From: an uncultured Christensenella sp.
Lineage (GTDB): Bacteria; Bacillota; Clostridia; Christensenellales; Borkfalkiaceae
Length of the DNA: 21,885 bases
Assembly: GCA_910577875.1 (NCBI GenBank)
Contig: CAJTNY010000027.1
Coordinates: 1 to 21,885, forward strand
Direction: 5' to 3'
In this document: one piece after another, positions 1-7,600 of the stretch
Layout of the letters: each line of letters starts with the position of its first letter
Numbering within the stretch: position 1 is the stretch's first letter
Translations under genes and position numbers: made by a program
Notes under the pieces: generated by a model
The model's database searches: none
What the model was told of the DNA's origin: nothing
Seen by the model: the letters and a program-made list of their open reading frames with translations, nothing else

Positions 1-125
1 TCAAACGCTTCTTCGTACATTCGCGCCACGCGGGCCGGCGTTTCGCGCAGACCTTCCCTGTCAGGGTCTTCACCTATGGCGATCAATAATCCGCGGATAT
101 GTTTTTCTATTCCTTTAATATCCAT
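1..125 (-). CDS. folE: GTP cyclohydrolase I, N-terminal part (runs off left edge)
   Basis: Only the first 41 codons are inside the window. The peptide begins MDIKGIEKHIRGLL and continues with the motif GEDPDREGLRETPARVA, which is the conserved N-terminal signature of type I GTP cyclohydrolase. The enzyme converts GTP to 7,8-dihydroneopterin triphosphate, the substrate of QueD and also of folate synthesis. The ATG is at 123-125, preceded on the minus strand by AGGAG at good spacing, and it lies 8 bases after the queE stop. As the third gene after queD and queE it most likely supplies the queuosine branch. Catalytic Cys/His residues lie outside the window and cannot be checked. Confidence 0.93.
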   Translation of the reverse strand, partial: MDIKGIEKHIRGLLIAIGEDPDREGLRETPARVARMYEEAF

Positions 126-133
126 ACTTTCTC

Positions 134-808
134 CTATACCCCGCGCTTATCGGGTTTCCAGATAATTTTATGCAACTGTAATTGCAACCGTACGCCGTTA
201 AGCTTACGCTCTTTCATAAACTCCGCTATTTCTTCAGGCTTTATTCTTCCGAACACGGGGCTGAAATAAACGCGGCACCTGTCTTTAAGTTCGTAGCCGT
301 TTATAATCTCTTCCGCACGCACCAAATCGCACTTATCCCCTACCACAAACTTGACAGCGTCTCGTAACGTAAGGTAAGAAAAGTTTTTGCTCAGCATATG
401 TTTTTCCATTCCGCTTGAAGGAAGTTTATAATCGGCTGTAACTGCGGGACGGTACGATAAGGAAACGATATCTTTCAACGGAACACTTCCGTTGGTTTCT
501 ATTTCAACTTCTGCGCCAGACTCACCCAGCAGTTCTGTAAGATACGCAATATGCGCCTGTAAAAGCGGTTCGCCTCCCGTCAGGGTAACGTTTCTTACTC
601 CCGTTGATTTCACGTATGAAACGAGCTCTTCCGCAGAAACAAGCTCATATTTTACGTCAACTGTATTAGCCCAGCGCGTGTCACAGTAGCTACAATTAAG
701 ATTGCAGCCGCAAAACCGCAGAAAGACGGAAAGCTCACCCGCGCGCGGTCCCTCGCCGTTTATACTTACAAACTTTTCGGCAACTTTAAAAAAGCACATA
801 TCACTCAC
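134..808 (-). CDS. queE: 7-carboxy-7-deazaguanine synthase, radical SAM
   Basis: This 224-residue protein is a short radical-SAM enzyme of the QueE family. It rearranges 6-carboxytetrahydropterin (the QueD product) to 7-carboxy-7-deazaguanine. The 4Fe-4S ligands are visible as C-x3-C-x2-C at C35, C39 and C42, in the context RFCGCNLNCSYCDTRWA. The SAM-contacting TLTGGEPLLQ follows at about residues 75-84, and the N-terminal INGEGP motif at 16-21 is typical of QueE. The start overlaps the queD stop by 8 bases, consistent with translational coupling; a second Met at residue 4 is an alternative start. It sits in a queD-queE-folE operon. Assignment is by motif and by context. Confidence 0.95.
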   Translation of the reverse strand: MSDMCFFKVAEKFVSINGEGPRAGELSVFLRFCGCNLNCSYCDTRWANTVDVKYELVSAEELVSYVKSTGVRNVTLTGGEPLLQAHIAYLTELLGESGAEVEIETNGSVPLKDIVSLSYRPAVTADYKLPSSGMEKHMLSKNFSYLTLRDAVKFVVGDKCDLVRAEEIINGYELKDRCRVYFSPVFGRIKPEEIAEFMKERKLNGVRLQLQLHKIIWKPDKRGV

Positions 809-1220
809 CGTACACCGCGCAGTTTTCCGGCGACTCGTACACTGTCACGCTGAAAACGGGCAAGCCCTTATCGCAAAGGTCGGCGTATATGTGCGCAGCA
901 AAATTTTCTGCAGTGGGTCTGAAATCAGTTTCAACCAATGAAAACCCTTCTTCTCGAAGCGCGGTAAGAGTTGCAGGTTTAAGGGTATTTTTTTCGTAAA
1001 TAAGGGTATGGTCAAAACCTTCCGCAAGCTCTTTTACTGCCTTCTTAAAATCGCCGAAGTCCAGAAGCATACCGCGCTTTTCGCCGTTTCCCTGCAATTT
1101 CCCGCCGTTTATCTTTACTTCCACAATCCAGTGATGACCGTGGATATTTGCACACTTGCCGTTGTAGCCGTGAAGAAAGTGTGCACTGTCAAAACAAGCC
1201 GAAGTTTTTAAATAATACAT
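801..1220 (-). CDS. queD: 6-carboxy-5,6,7,8-tetrahydropterin synthase
   Basis: I place the start at the ATG at 1218-1220 rather than at upstream codons: GGGAGAG lies just before it, and the protein then begins MYYLKTSACFDSAHFL like other QueD proteins (139 residues). Zinc ligands are H14 in DSAHF and H27/H29 in NIHGHHW, and the catalytic cysteine is C23 in NGKCANIHGHH. FDHTLIY and the C-terminal YESPENCAVY are also family signatures. QueD converts dihydroneopterin triphosphate (from FolE) to 6-carboxytetrahydropterin, the substrate of QueE, in the cytosol. It is the first gene of the operon, behind a promoter and an attenuator-like leader. queC is not seen here and may lie beyond folE. Confidence 0.95.
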   Translation of the reverse strand: MYYLKTSACFDSAHFLHGYNGKCANIHGHHWIVEVKINGGKLQGNGEKRGMLLDFGDFKKAVKELAEGFDHTLIYEKNTLKPATLTALREEGFSLVETDFRPTAENFAAHIYADLCDKGLPVFSVTVYESPENCAVYGE

Positions 1221-1346
1221 ATCTCTCCCTTTGCGCAAAAAAGTACAGCCGTAACAAAACGACTGCACCCAAAAAGACTGTTCCCATTCAGATGCCCTGG
1301 TTTTGTTTAACGACAGGATGGCGCAAACGAACTGTCTGTTTAATTT
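1221..1346 (-). promoter_or_regulatory. structured queD leader, candidate preQ1-type riboswitch
   Basis: About 125 bases separate the predicted transcription start from queD. The promoter-distal half forms an intrinsic terminator (1237-1268), so the leader looks like an attenuator. The upstream half holds further pairings on the minus strand, for example GACAG with CTGTC and nested CCAT/CCTG with CAGG/ATGG. Queuosine-precursor operons in Firmicutes are commonly controlled by preQ1 riboswitches. I could not match this leader to the class I consensus by eye, so the ligand is inferred only from gene content. Confidence 0.4.
1237..1268 (-). terminator. intrinsic terminator inside the queD leader
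   Basis: Read on the minus strand, GTGCAGTCG pairs with CGGCTGTAC (9 bp with two G-U wobbles) around the loop TTTTGTTA. The stem is followed within the arm by TACTTTTTT. It lies only 16 bases upstream of the queD start, so it would stop transcription before the operon unless an alternative structure forms. Confidence 0.65.
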
Positions 1347-1351
1347 ACTAT

Positions 1352-1380
1352 ATAATACCACTCTGCAACGCGTATGTCAA
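1352..1380 (-). promoter_or_regulatory. sigma-A promoter of the queD-queE-folE operon
   Basis: On the minus strand there is TTGACA at 1375-1380 and TATTAT at 1352-1357, with exactly 17 bases between them. Six of six and five of six consensus positions match. Predicted start of transcription is near 1345. Confidence 0.8.
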
Positions 1381-1444
1381 CTCAACCGAAGCGCTTACAT
1401 GCTACTTATTTAAAAACGGTTGTAAACGTGTTTAGGGTTCAAAC

Positions 1445-1585
1445 TCAGTTTCCGCCTGTTACCTTTATCGGATTTTCGGTACGCTGCTTAACATTCATCA
1501 TTGACAAATAAACGGCATCGACAATTTCCCTGCTGTTTTTTGTTTCATCGAATTTAAAAGGAAAATATTGACAATCAATTTTAAA
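1445..1585 (-). pseudogene. possible decayed C-terminal coding remnant
   Basis: A minus-strand frame is open for 46 codons with no plausible start codon near its beginning. It ends with the coding-like peptide REIVDAVYLSMMNVKQRTEN followed by PIKVTGGN and a stop. It looks like the C-terminal tail of a lost or eroded gene; the REIVDAVYLS pattern vaguely recalls the last helix of Gfo/Idh/MocA oxidoreductases, but that is a weak guess. It overlaps the proposed promoter of the kinase gene, which argues that the frame is no longer in use. It could also be chance. Confidence 0.3.
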
Positions 1586-1597
1586 TTATGTTAAACT
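1568..1597 (+). promoter_or_regulatory. probable promoter of the hybrid kinase gene
   Basis: A perfect TTGACA at 1568-1573 is followed 18 bases later by TAAACT (1592-1597, four of six matches to TATAAT). The kinase ATG is at 1624, behind a weak GGAAAA ribosome site. Confidence 0.5.
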
Positions 1598-1623
1598 AAA
1601 TAAAAATTTCGGAAAATTTAATT

Positions 1624-3816
1624 ATGAATAATCACGAAAATTTATACAACTCAATAGAGCAGATGCTTATTCTTTTAGGTATTGACAACAAAGACGAACT
1701 AACGCCTGAAGATTTAAAACGCCTAGAATTGACACGCCAGACGAAAAACTTTCTTGATAAATTTCCAGGCGGTTTCTTCATATACCGCGCTGACGAAAGC
1801 GAACAGATAATCTACGCCAACAAAGCAATGTTAAAAATTTTCGGTTGCGATGATTTGGAGCAATTCAGAACGTTTACCGGAAACTCGTTCAAAGGTATCG
1901 TACATCCCGACGACTTAGCTTCGGTGGAAAAGAGCATTAAAGAACAGATTTCACAAAGCCAGGAAGATTTAGATTACGTTGAATACAGAATAATAAAAAA
2001 AGACGGTGAAGTCCGCTGGGTAGAAGATTACGGCCATTTTGCGCACAGCGAAATTGCAGGAGACGTTTTTTATGTATTTATTAGCGATGCAACCGAAAGA
2101 ATCAATCGCCAGCTCAATGAAAAAAACGCTCTTATTAACGCTCAGAATGAAAAAGAACAAAAATTGCAACACCTGATAGAAAAACATAACAGAGAACGCA
2201 GTTTGTTTCAACAGGAAGATTTACAACGTCTTAAAGTAATCGAAGGACTGAGCATTAATTACGACTCGATACTTTTTGCCGACTTAGACGAAGATACCGT
2301 TCTCCCCTATCGTTTAAGTTACAGAACCCAGCACCATTTCGAAAAAAAATTACAGATACGGAAATTTACAGAACTAATGAAAGATTACGCGTCGACTTGG
2401 GTTCATCCTGACGACCGCGAACTTGTTTCTAAAATGACAGTAAACGACTATATCCGAAAAGAACTTTCCGAAAACGATTCGTTTTACATAAATTACCGCT
2501 GTATCGAAAACGATACGACTAAATATTTACAGCTTCGCATAGTAAACGTCGGAAGCAAATCAAAAATTTCACAGATTGTTTTGGGATACCGCACAATCGA
2601 CGACGAAATTTTACACGAAATAAAACAAAAATCCGTACTTGAAGACGCATTACACAAGGCAAATCTCGCTTCGGTTGCAAAAAATACCTTTTTGTCAAAT
2701 ATGTCGCACGATATGCGTACGCCGCTGAACGCGATTTTCGGTTATACCGCCCTTGCAGGAAAAAACCTAAAAGATAAAAAACTTGTAGCTGATTATCTCG
2801 AAAAAATCGAAGCTGCGAGCCGCCAGATTCTCGACCTCATCAACAACGTTCTCGAACTTACTTATATGGAATCCCAGAACTTCCGACTTAACGAAACAGA
2901 ATGCAACGTCTGTGAAATCGTACAGGAAATTCAAAGAAGCCTGTTGCCGAAAGCGGTTCAGAAAAACATTTCGTTATCGTTACAGGCAAATACTATGAAC
3001 AGCGGAGTTTACGCCGATAAAGAAAAACTTAAACAAGTACTTCTCCACCTCGCAGACAATGCGGTCAAATATACGAAAAACGGCGGACAAGTAAACATTT
3101 CGGTTACGGAATTAAAAAAAGACAATCTATCGAAAGGTTTTTCCACGTATGAATTTACAGTTAAAGATACAGGCGTCGGCATAGGCGAAAATGCGCTCGA
3201 ACATATCTTCGAACCGTTTGAGAGGGAAAACAATACAACCCATGCAGGCATATATGGTTTAGGTCTCGGACTGACTATAGCAAAACATATAATAGACACT
3301 ATGGGCGGCAGCATAACCGCAGAAAGCGAAGTTGGAAAAGGCAGCACGTTTAAAGTCATACTCGAACTGCGCAAACAAAATTACGACCATCGCCTCGAAC
3401 AGGAACAGTCTTCGCGCACATTCAGCCTGAAAGGCAAAAAAATTCTTATTGTTGAAGATAATCCGATTAACCTCGAAATAGAAGCCGAACTATTGAGCGA
3501 CTTAGGCTGCGTAATCGATTCTGCGCAAAACGGAAAAATCGCCGTAGAAAAAGTAAGCGCTTCGAAAGACGGAGAATACTTCTTGATTTTAATGGATATA
3601 CAGATGCCGGTTATGGACGGTTTGCAGGCAACGGAAGCCATAAGAAAGCTCGGCAATCCTGCGCACGCGAAACTCCCCATTATTGCCGTTTCCGCTAATG
3701 CTTTCGAAAGCGACAAAAAAGCGTCCATAGAAGCCGGTATGGACGCGCACCTGACAAAACCTATAAATATTCCTCTGCTTTTAAAAACAATTAAACAGAC
3801 GATAAAAAACAAATAA
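1624..3816 (+). CDS. soluble PAS-PAS hybrid sensor histidine kinase with receiver domain
   Basis: This 730-residue protein has no hydrophobic membrane segment, so it should sense in the cytosol. A PAS_3-type domain spans about 47-160 (VHPDDL, then RIIKKDGEVRWVEDYG), a coiled-coil linker follows, and a second PAS-like domain spans about 205-325 (WVHPDDREL). The HisKA domain holds phospho-acceptor H362 in FLSNMSHDMRTPLNAI. The HATPase domain shows N479 in ADNAVKYT, the G1 box DTGVGIGE and the G2 box GLGLGLTI. A C-terminal receiver domain (about 605-728) has acidic pocket E611/D612, phospho-acceptor D658 in LMDIQMPVMDG and K712 in LTKP. No separate response regulator is adjacent, so the output partner is unknown. 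The gene is monocistronic, ending in its own terminator. Confidence 0.93.
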   Translation: MNNHENLYNSIEQMLILLGIDNKDELTPEDLKRLELTRQTKNFLDKFPGGFFIYRADESEQIIYANKAMLKIFGCDDLEQFRTFTGNSFKGIVHPDDLASVEKSIKEQISQSQEDLDYVEYRIIKKDGEVRWVEDYGHFAHSEIAGDVFYVFISDATERINRQLNEKNALINAQNEKEQKLQHLIEKHNRERSLFQQEDLQRLKVIEGLSINYDSILFADLDEDTVLPYRLSYRTQHHFEKKLQIRKFTELMKDYASTWVHPDDRELVSKMTVNDYIRKELSENDSFYINYRCIENDTTKYLQLRIVNVGSKSKISQIVLGYRTIDDEILHEIKQKSVLEDALHKANLASVAKNTFLSNMSHDMRTPLNAIFGYTALAGKNLKDKKLVADYLEKIEAASRQILDLINNVLELTYMESQNFRLNETECNVCEIVQEIQRSLLPKAVQKNISLSLQANTMNSGVYADKEKLKQVLLHLADNAVKYTKNGGQVNISVTELKKDNLSKGFSTYEFTVKDTGVGIGENALEHIFEPFERENNTTHAGIYGLGLGLTIAKHIIDTMGGSITAESEVGKGSTFKVILELRKQNYDHRLEQEQSSRTFSLKGKKILIVEDNPINLEIEAELLSDLGCVIDSAQNGKIAVEKVSASKDGEYFLILMDIQMPVMDGLQATEAIRKLGNPAHAKLPIIAVSANAFESDKKASIEAGMDAHLTKPINIPLLLKTIKQTIKNK

Positions 3817-3821
3817 ACTTT

Positions 3822-4964
3822 TTAAGTTTCCGTCATAACATCTTTGACGGAAATTTTATTTAGTTTTAAGCTATAAATCAAAATAACAGCCGCATAAAAC
3901 ACGATAAACACTGCCAAAATTATAAAAAATACGGAAAAGTTGAATTTATATTCAGGCATTTGAGCAACATCCTTGAAAACGACGTTAACCATCAGTTTTA
4001 AAAGTCCGAACTGATATAACGTGCCTATAATAAAACCGATTAATGCAAAAATATGATATCCGCCGAGTACCGTAAACGAGCACTCTTTCATAGAATATCC
4101 GAACGCTTTCATAATAGAAATGCTCTTTATATTTCCTTTTACAAGCGAAGTTATAGCCATCAACAAAGTAGTGACGGCTAAAATCAAACCGATAACGAGT
4201 ATAACAGCGCCCATAATTTCACTGCTTAAATCAATCATAGAAACAGCCATTTGAATCATTGCCGAGAAACAAAAACAAGCAAACGCGACGAAAAACGCAA
4301 GCGCCTTTTTGCCACCGAGCGTCTTGAAACACATTTCCGCAAGAAAAGAAACCCCGTTATTCTCCTTCGCCTTTTCTTTCTTTAATTTAACTTTATTCTT
4401 ACCGCGCAGCATATCGCATACTGGACGTTTTAAAGCCAGATACGCATATCCGCAAGCAAAAGCCGAAAATACGGCTACAGGAAGAAATACAAGCGCAAAC
4501 AACAGCTCGGCATGAAAGCTTATATCAATTTGCGGAATACCGTCTATAGTTAAATTTTTATATATAAGCGGCATAATCGCGAAACCCGCACCGAAACCGA
4601 GTGCGGCGCCGATAAAAACGCTGAAACCGAATACAAAAAAACCGAGAGCGATTTTACCGTCGGAATATCCCATCGCTTTTAAAATCCCCAACTGCTTTCC
4701 ATGTCTGTCAATATATAACTTAACATAAAAAATCAGTATGACAACAGCCATAAATCCAAGAAAGCCTCCGCTAACAGCGCTGACAAACTTAGCGGTAACC
4801 ATCTGTGCTTCGTATAACGCGTTTATTGCAGGGTCGGTAAACGTTCCCTCCAATTCAACCGCGTCAAGATAAAAATTAAGAAAAAAAGTACAGACGAAAA
4901 CCGCGCAAAAACTTACTACGCTCAACCCTATAAGCTTAACACCGTCTTTGAAACTTACAATCAT
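3822..4964 (-). CDS. FtsX/MacB-type ABC transporter permease
   Basis: The 380-residue protein has about eight hydrophobic segments arranged as two FtsX modules. Each module has the typical cytosolic loop next to a helix: QLGILKAMGYSDGKI in the first half and SISIMKAFGYSMKEC in the second. A basic linker rich in K and E (about 195-208) joins the halves. There is no large extracytoplasmic domain like that of LolC/E or MacB, so it is a compact version. The gene begins one base after the stop of the ATPase gene, and the two surely form one transporter. The substrate is not visible; drug or antimicrobial peptide efflux, or lipid handling, are usual for this family with a TetR regulator. Confidence 0.88.
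   Translation of the reverse strand: MIVSFKDGVKLIGLSVVSFCAVFVCTFFLNFYLDAVELEGTFTDPAINALYEAQMVTAKFVSAVSGGFLGFMAVVILIFYVKLYIDRHGKQLGILKAMGYSDGKIALGFFVFGFSVFIGAALGFGAGFAIMPLIYKNLTIDGIPQIDISFHAELLFALVFLPVAVFSAFACGYAYLALKRPVCDMLRGKNKVKLKKEKAKENNGVSFLAEMCFKTLGGKKALAFFVAFACFCFSAMIQMAVSMIDLSSEIMGAVILVIGLILAVTTLLMAITSLVKGNIKSISIMKAFGYSMKECSFTVLGGYHIFALIGFIIGTLYQFGLLKLMVNVVFKDVAQMPEYKFNFSVFFIILAVFIVFYAAVILIYSLKLNKISVKDVMTET
3827..3861 (+). terminator. intrinsic terminator of the hybrid kinase gene
   Basis: TTTCCGTCA (3827-3835) pairs perfectly with TGACGGAAA (3845-3853) across a 9-base loop, followed by TTTTATTT. It lies inside the last codons of the convergent permease gene, so coding and terminator functions share the same bases. 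Confidence 0.7.
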
Positions 4965-4965
4965 T

Positions 4966-5652
4966 CTACCACCCTATTTCATACGCTGTCTTAGGCGACG
5001 GATTATTTATTATTTCGGTTATTTTACCGCTGTTTATTTTAATTACCTTATCAGCCGTTTCCGCAATATTCAGATTATGGGTGACCATTATCATAGTAAA
5101 TTTTCGTTCGCGCTTTAAATTAATAATATAATCGAGAACGCGGCGCCCCGTTGCCTCGTCCAATGCACCCGTAGGCTCGTCGAGAAACAGAACGCGCGGA
5201 TTTTTTGCCAATGCGCGCGCGATGCATACGCGTTGCTGTTCGCCGCCCGAAAGCTCCGACGGTTTATTTTTCAACTTATCCGACAGCCCGACTTTTTCTA
5301 TAATCTCACGGTAATTTGCGTTGCCAGCCAAATCCGCGCCCATTTTAACGTTTTTATCCACGCTCAAATGCGGCAATAAATAATATTGCTGAAAAATAAA
5401 CCCTACTTCCCTTCTTCTGAATCCGGTAAGCTGCCTGTCATTCATTGCGCTTATCTCTTCGCCGCCGTAAAATATCCTTCCGCCGTCGGAACGTTCTAAG
5501 CCCGAAAGCACGCTCATAAGAGTAGACTTGCCTGAACCGGATGCACCGCAGATTACAACGAAATCCTCTTCGTTTATTTCAAGCGATATACCTTTTAAAA
5601 CTTCAACCGCACCGCCGTTATAGGTTTTAGTAATATTCTCCGCTTTAATCAT
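4966..5652 (-). CDS. ABC transporter ATP-binding protein (LolD/MacB type)
   Basis: A 228-residue stand-alone ATPase. Visible motifs are Walker A GASGSGKST (36-44), the Q-loop FQQYYLLPHLS (Q88/Q89), the signature LSGGEQQ (134-140), Walker B VLFLDEP (154-160) and the switch histidine H192 in VTHN. The LLPHLSV stretch and the EPTGALD D-loop are typical of the LolD/MacB subfamily that works with FtsX-like permeases, which fits the next gene. The start overlaps the tetR stop by 4 bases (ATGA), indicating coupling. It powers the permease from the cytosolic face. Confidence 0.93.
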   Translation of the reverse strand: MIKAENITKTYNGGAVEVLKGISLEINEEDFVVICGASGSGKSTLMSVLSGLERSDGGRIFYGGEEISAMNDRQLTGFRRREVGFIFQQYYLLPHLSVDKNVKMGADLAGNANYREIIEKVGLSDKLKNKPSELSGGEQQRVCIARALAKNPRVLFLDEPTGALDEATGRRVLDYIINLKRERKFTMIMVTHNLNIAETADKVIKINSGKITEIINNPSPKTAYEIGW

Positions 5653-6230
5653 ATGCCGTTCTCCGATTTTACTCTTTTAAGCAAACTTAAAAATATCTCC
5701 GTAATCATTGCGGTAACTTCTTCCGGCAAAAACTCGCAAACTTTAGTCGCAATCAAAACCGCTATTCCATGTGAATATATCCATAAATGCAAATATAACT
5801 TTTTAGATATTTCGCGTTCTAACCCGTATTCGTTTTCAATTGAGTTCAGAATTTTTTCGAAACTTTCATCAATAATCCCTAGAACAGAGTTCATATCTGG
5901 AACGCTCTTATTTTCGCTCATAAACAACAATCGGAACAATTTAGGCTGTTCGGAAGCAAATCTAATGTAAGCTTTGCCTACCCCGCGGAACGCAAGGTCT
6001 TCATTTAAGCCCTTACATATATATTCCGCGTATAAGCTCTTCGCAGCGCATACCACTGCCGACTGCACTTCTTCCATATTATTAAAAACAGTAAATATCG
6101 GTCTCGGCGAGCTTCCTAACGCTTCGGCAAGCGACCTTGCCGTCAATACCTCCATACCTTCGCGCTTGACAATATTAAATCCTACCGTAATAATTTCTTC
6201 TCTTGAAAATTTTGCTTTCGGCGGCATCAT
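5649..6230 (-). CDS. TetR/AcrR-family transcriptional regulator
   Basis: The 193-residue protein starts with a TetR-type helix-turn-helix at about residues 8-55 (SREEIITVGFNIVKREG, then ARSLAEALGSSPRPIFTVF). The turn carries SPRPIFTVF where many relatives have a tyrosine-containing LYxHF, a minor variation. The rest should be the helical ligand-binding and dimer domain. It is the first gene of the tetR-ATPase-permease unit and overlaps the ATPase gene by 4 bases, so it probably represses its own transporter operon in response to an unknown ligand. Two ATG codons in tandem are available; the second (6225-6227) has the better spacing from AGGAG. Confidence 0.9.
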   Translation of the reverse strand: MMPPKAKFSREEIITVGFNIVKREGMEVLTARSLAEALGSSPRPIFTVFNNMEEVQSAVVCAAKSLYAEYICKGLNEDLAFRGVGKAYIRFASEQPKLFRLLFMSENKSVPDMNSVLGIIDESFEKILNSIENEYGLEREISKKLYLHLWIYSHGIAVLIATKVCEFLPEEVTAMITEIFLSLLKRVKSENGI

Positions 6231-6249
6231 TATCTCCTTTTTAAAACTA

Positions 6250-6268
6250 ATGTTTTATAACATATGTT
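6250..6268. promoter_or_regulatory. candidate TetR operator
   Basis: ATGTT-TTAT-AACAT (6250-6263) is followed by the perfect palindrome AACATATGTT (6259-6268), sharing its middle arm. It lies directly between the -10 box and the tetR start, a position where a bound repressor would block its own transcription. Confidence 0.5.
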
Positions 6269-6270
6269 TT

Positions 6271-6298
6271 ATTATAATTAAAAAATTCATTTTGTCAA
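6271..6298 (-). promoter_or_regulatory. promoter of the tetR-ABC transporter operon
   Basis: Minus strand: TTGACA at 6293-6298 and a perfect TATAAT at 6271-6276 with 16 bases between. The tetR start is about 40 bases downstream. Confidence 0.8.
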
Positions 6299-6310
6299 GC
6301 TAATACAATA

Positions 6311-6338
6311 AAAAAAACGTCCTCTAAGGACGTTTTTT
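6311..6338 (-). terminator. intrinsic terminator after proA
   Basis: AACGTCCT (6316-6323) pairs with AGGACGTT (6327-6334) around the loop CTA. The stem is flanked by seven A and six T, so it can act in both directions. It starts 3 bases after the proA stop on the minus strand. Confidence 0.9.
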
Positions 6339-6340
6339 AT

Positions 6341-7600
6341 TCATCGTATTTGACCGTCGCCGGTAATTATATATTTATATGAACACAATTCCATAAGCCC
6401 CATTGGACCTCGCGCGTGGAGTTTCTGCGTTGAAATACCTATTTCACCGATTAAACCGAATTCTCCTCCGTCCGTAAATCTGGTAGAAACGTTTACGTAA
6501 ACCGCCGCGCTGTCGACGTTTTTCGTAAACAGCTTTGCATTATCTTCGTTCTCGGTAACGATACATTCGCTGTGACCGGTTGAGTGAGTAGAAATATGCG
6601 CGATTGCATCTTTAATGCTGTCAACCACTTTAACCGCCATAACATAGTCCAGAAACTCCGTATCGAAATCCTGTTCGTCTGCTTTATAACAATTATTCCA
6701 ACCGCCTAAAATTTCAAAAGATTTTTCGTCAAGTCGAAGCTTTACTGCATCTTCATACCTGCCTGATACAATACGAGCGTGCAAGCGCGGTAAAAAATTT
6801 TCCGCAATATCTTTATGAATAAGGCAAACCTCCATAGCGTTGCATACGGAAGGACGACTGCACTTCGCATTTTCTATAATATTCAAAGCTTTTTCTTCGT
6901 CGGCAAATTCGTCGACATAAACGTGACAAATTCCAGTACCGGTCTGAATGCAGGGAACTTTTGCATTCTCCGTACATAGACTGATAAGCTCCTTACCGCC
7001 GCGCGGTATAAGCAAATCGACATAACCTACGGCAGATATGATTTCTTTCACGCTCTCACGTGAAGTATCTTCTACAAGACTGATTATATTTTGTGATACC
7101 CCCGCTTTTTTCAAACCCTTGCGCATAGCGTTTACTATCGCCCGAGCAGAAAGAAAAGCTTCCTTACCTATTTTTAATATGCAAACGTTCCCGCTTTTTA
7201 CAGTAAGAGCCGCCGCGTCTGCTGTAATGTTCGGACGACTCTCATAAATTATAGCCACAACACCGATAGGAACGGCAACCTTTTTAACCGTCATTCCATT
7301 GGGACGGATAAATTCGTCCGTTACAGCACCTATAGGATCGGGAAGTTTGGCAATAGCTCTCATATTTTCAGCCATATTACGCACTTTTTCTTCATTGAGG
7401 GAAAGCCTGCCAATCATTACGTCTGACATAATACCTCGCACTGCGCTTAAATCAGCACTATTTGCACGCAAAATACCTTCAATATCGTCCTCTATCGCTA
7501 CCGCCATATTAATCAACGCCGATGTTTTCTGTTCAGCCGACATTGAAGCCGCCGAACCCTTTATTCTCTTTGCATTTTCCAAAATCTCAGAAGTTGTCAT
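6341..7600 (-). CDS. proA: gamma-glutamyl phosphate reductase
   Basis: The 419-residue protein has the usual length and motifs of ProA, an NADPH-dependent enzyme of the aldehyde dehydrogenase fold. It reduces gamma-glutamyl phosphate to glutamate semialdehyde, step two of proline synthesis. IYESRPNITADAA (118-130) and VDLLIPRGGKELI (194-206) are family signatures. The catalytic cysteine is C253 in SRPSVCNAMEV. HSTGHSECIVT and the C-terminal ARGPMGLMELCSYKYII are also typical. Its start overlaps the proB stop by 4 bases, so the pair is cotranscribed and coupled. An intrinsic terminator follows. Confidence 0.97.
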   Translation of the reverse strand: MTTSEILENAKRIKGSAASMSAEQKTSALINMAVAIEDDIEGILRANSADLSAVRGIMSDVMIGRLSLNEEKVRNMAENMRAIAKLPDPIGAVTDEFIRPNGMTVKKVAVPIGVVAIIYESRPNITADAAALTVKSGNVCILKIGKEAFLSARAIVNAMRKGLKKAGVSQNIISLVEDTSRESVKEIISAVGYVDLLIPRGGKELISLCTENAKVPCIQTGTGICHVYVDEFADEEKALNIIENAKCSRPSVCNAMEVCLIHKDIAENFLPRLHARIVSGRYEDAVKLRLDEKSFEILGGWNNCYKADEQDFDTEFLDYVMAVKVVDSIKDAIAHISTHSTGHSECIVTENEDNAKLFTKNVDSAAVYVNVSTRFTDGGEFGLIGEIGISTQKLHARGPMGLMELCSYKYIITGDGQIR

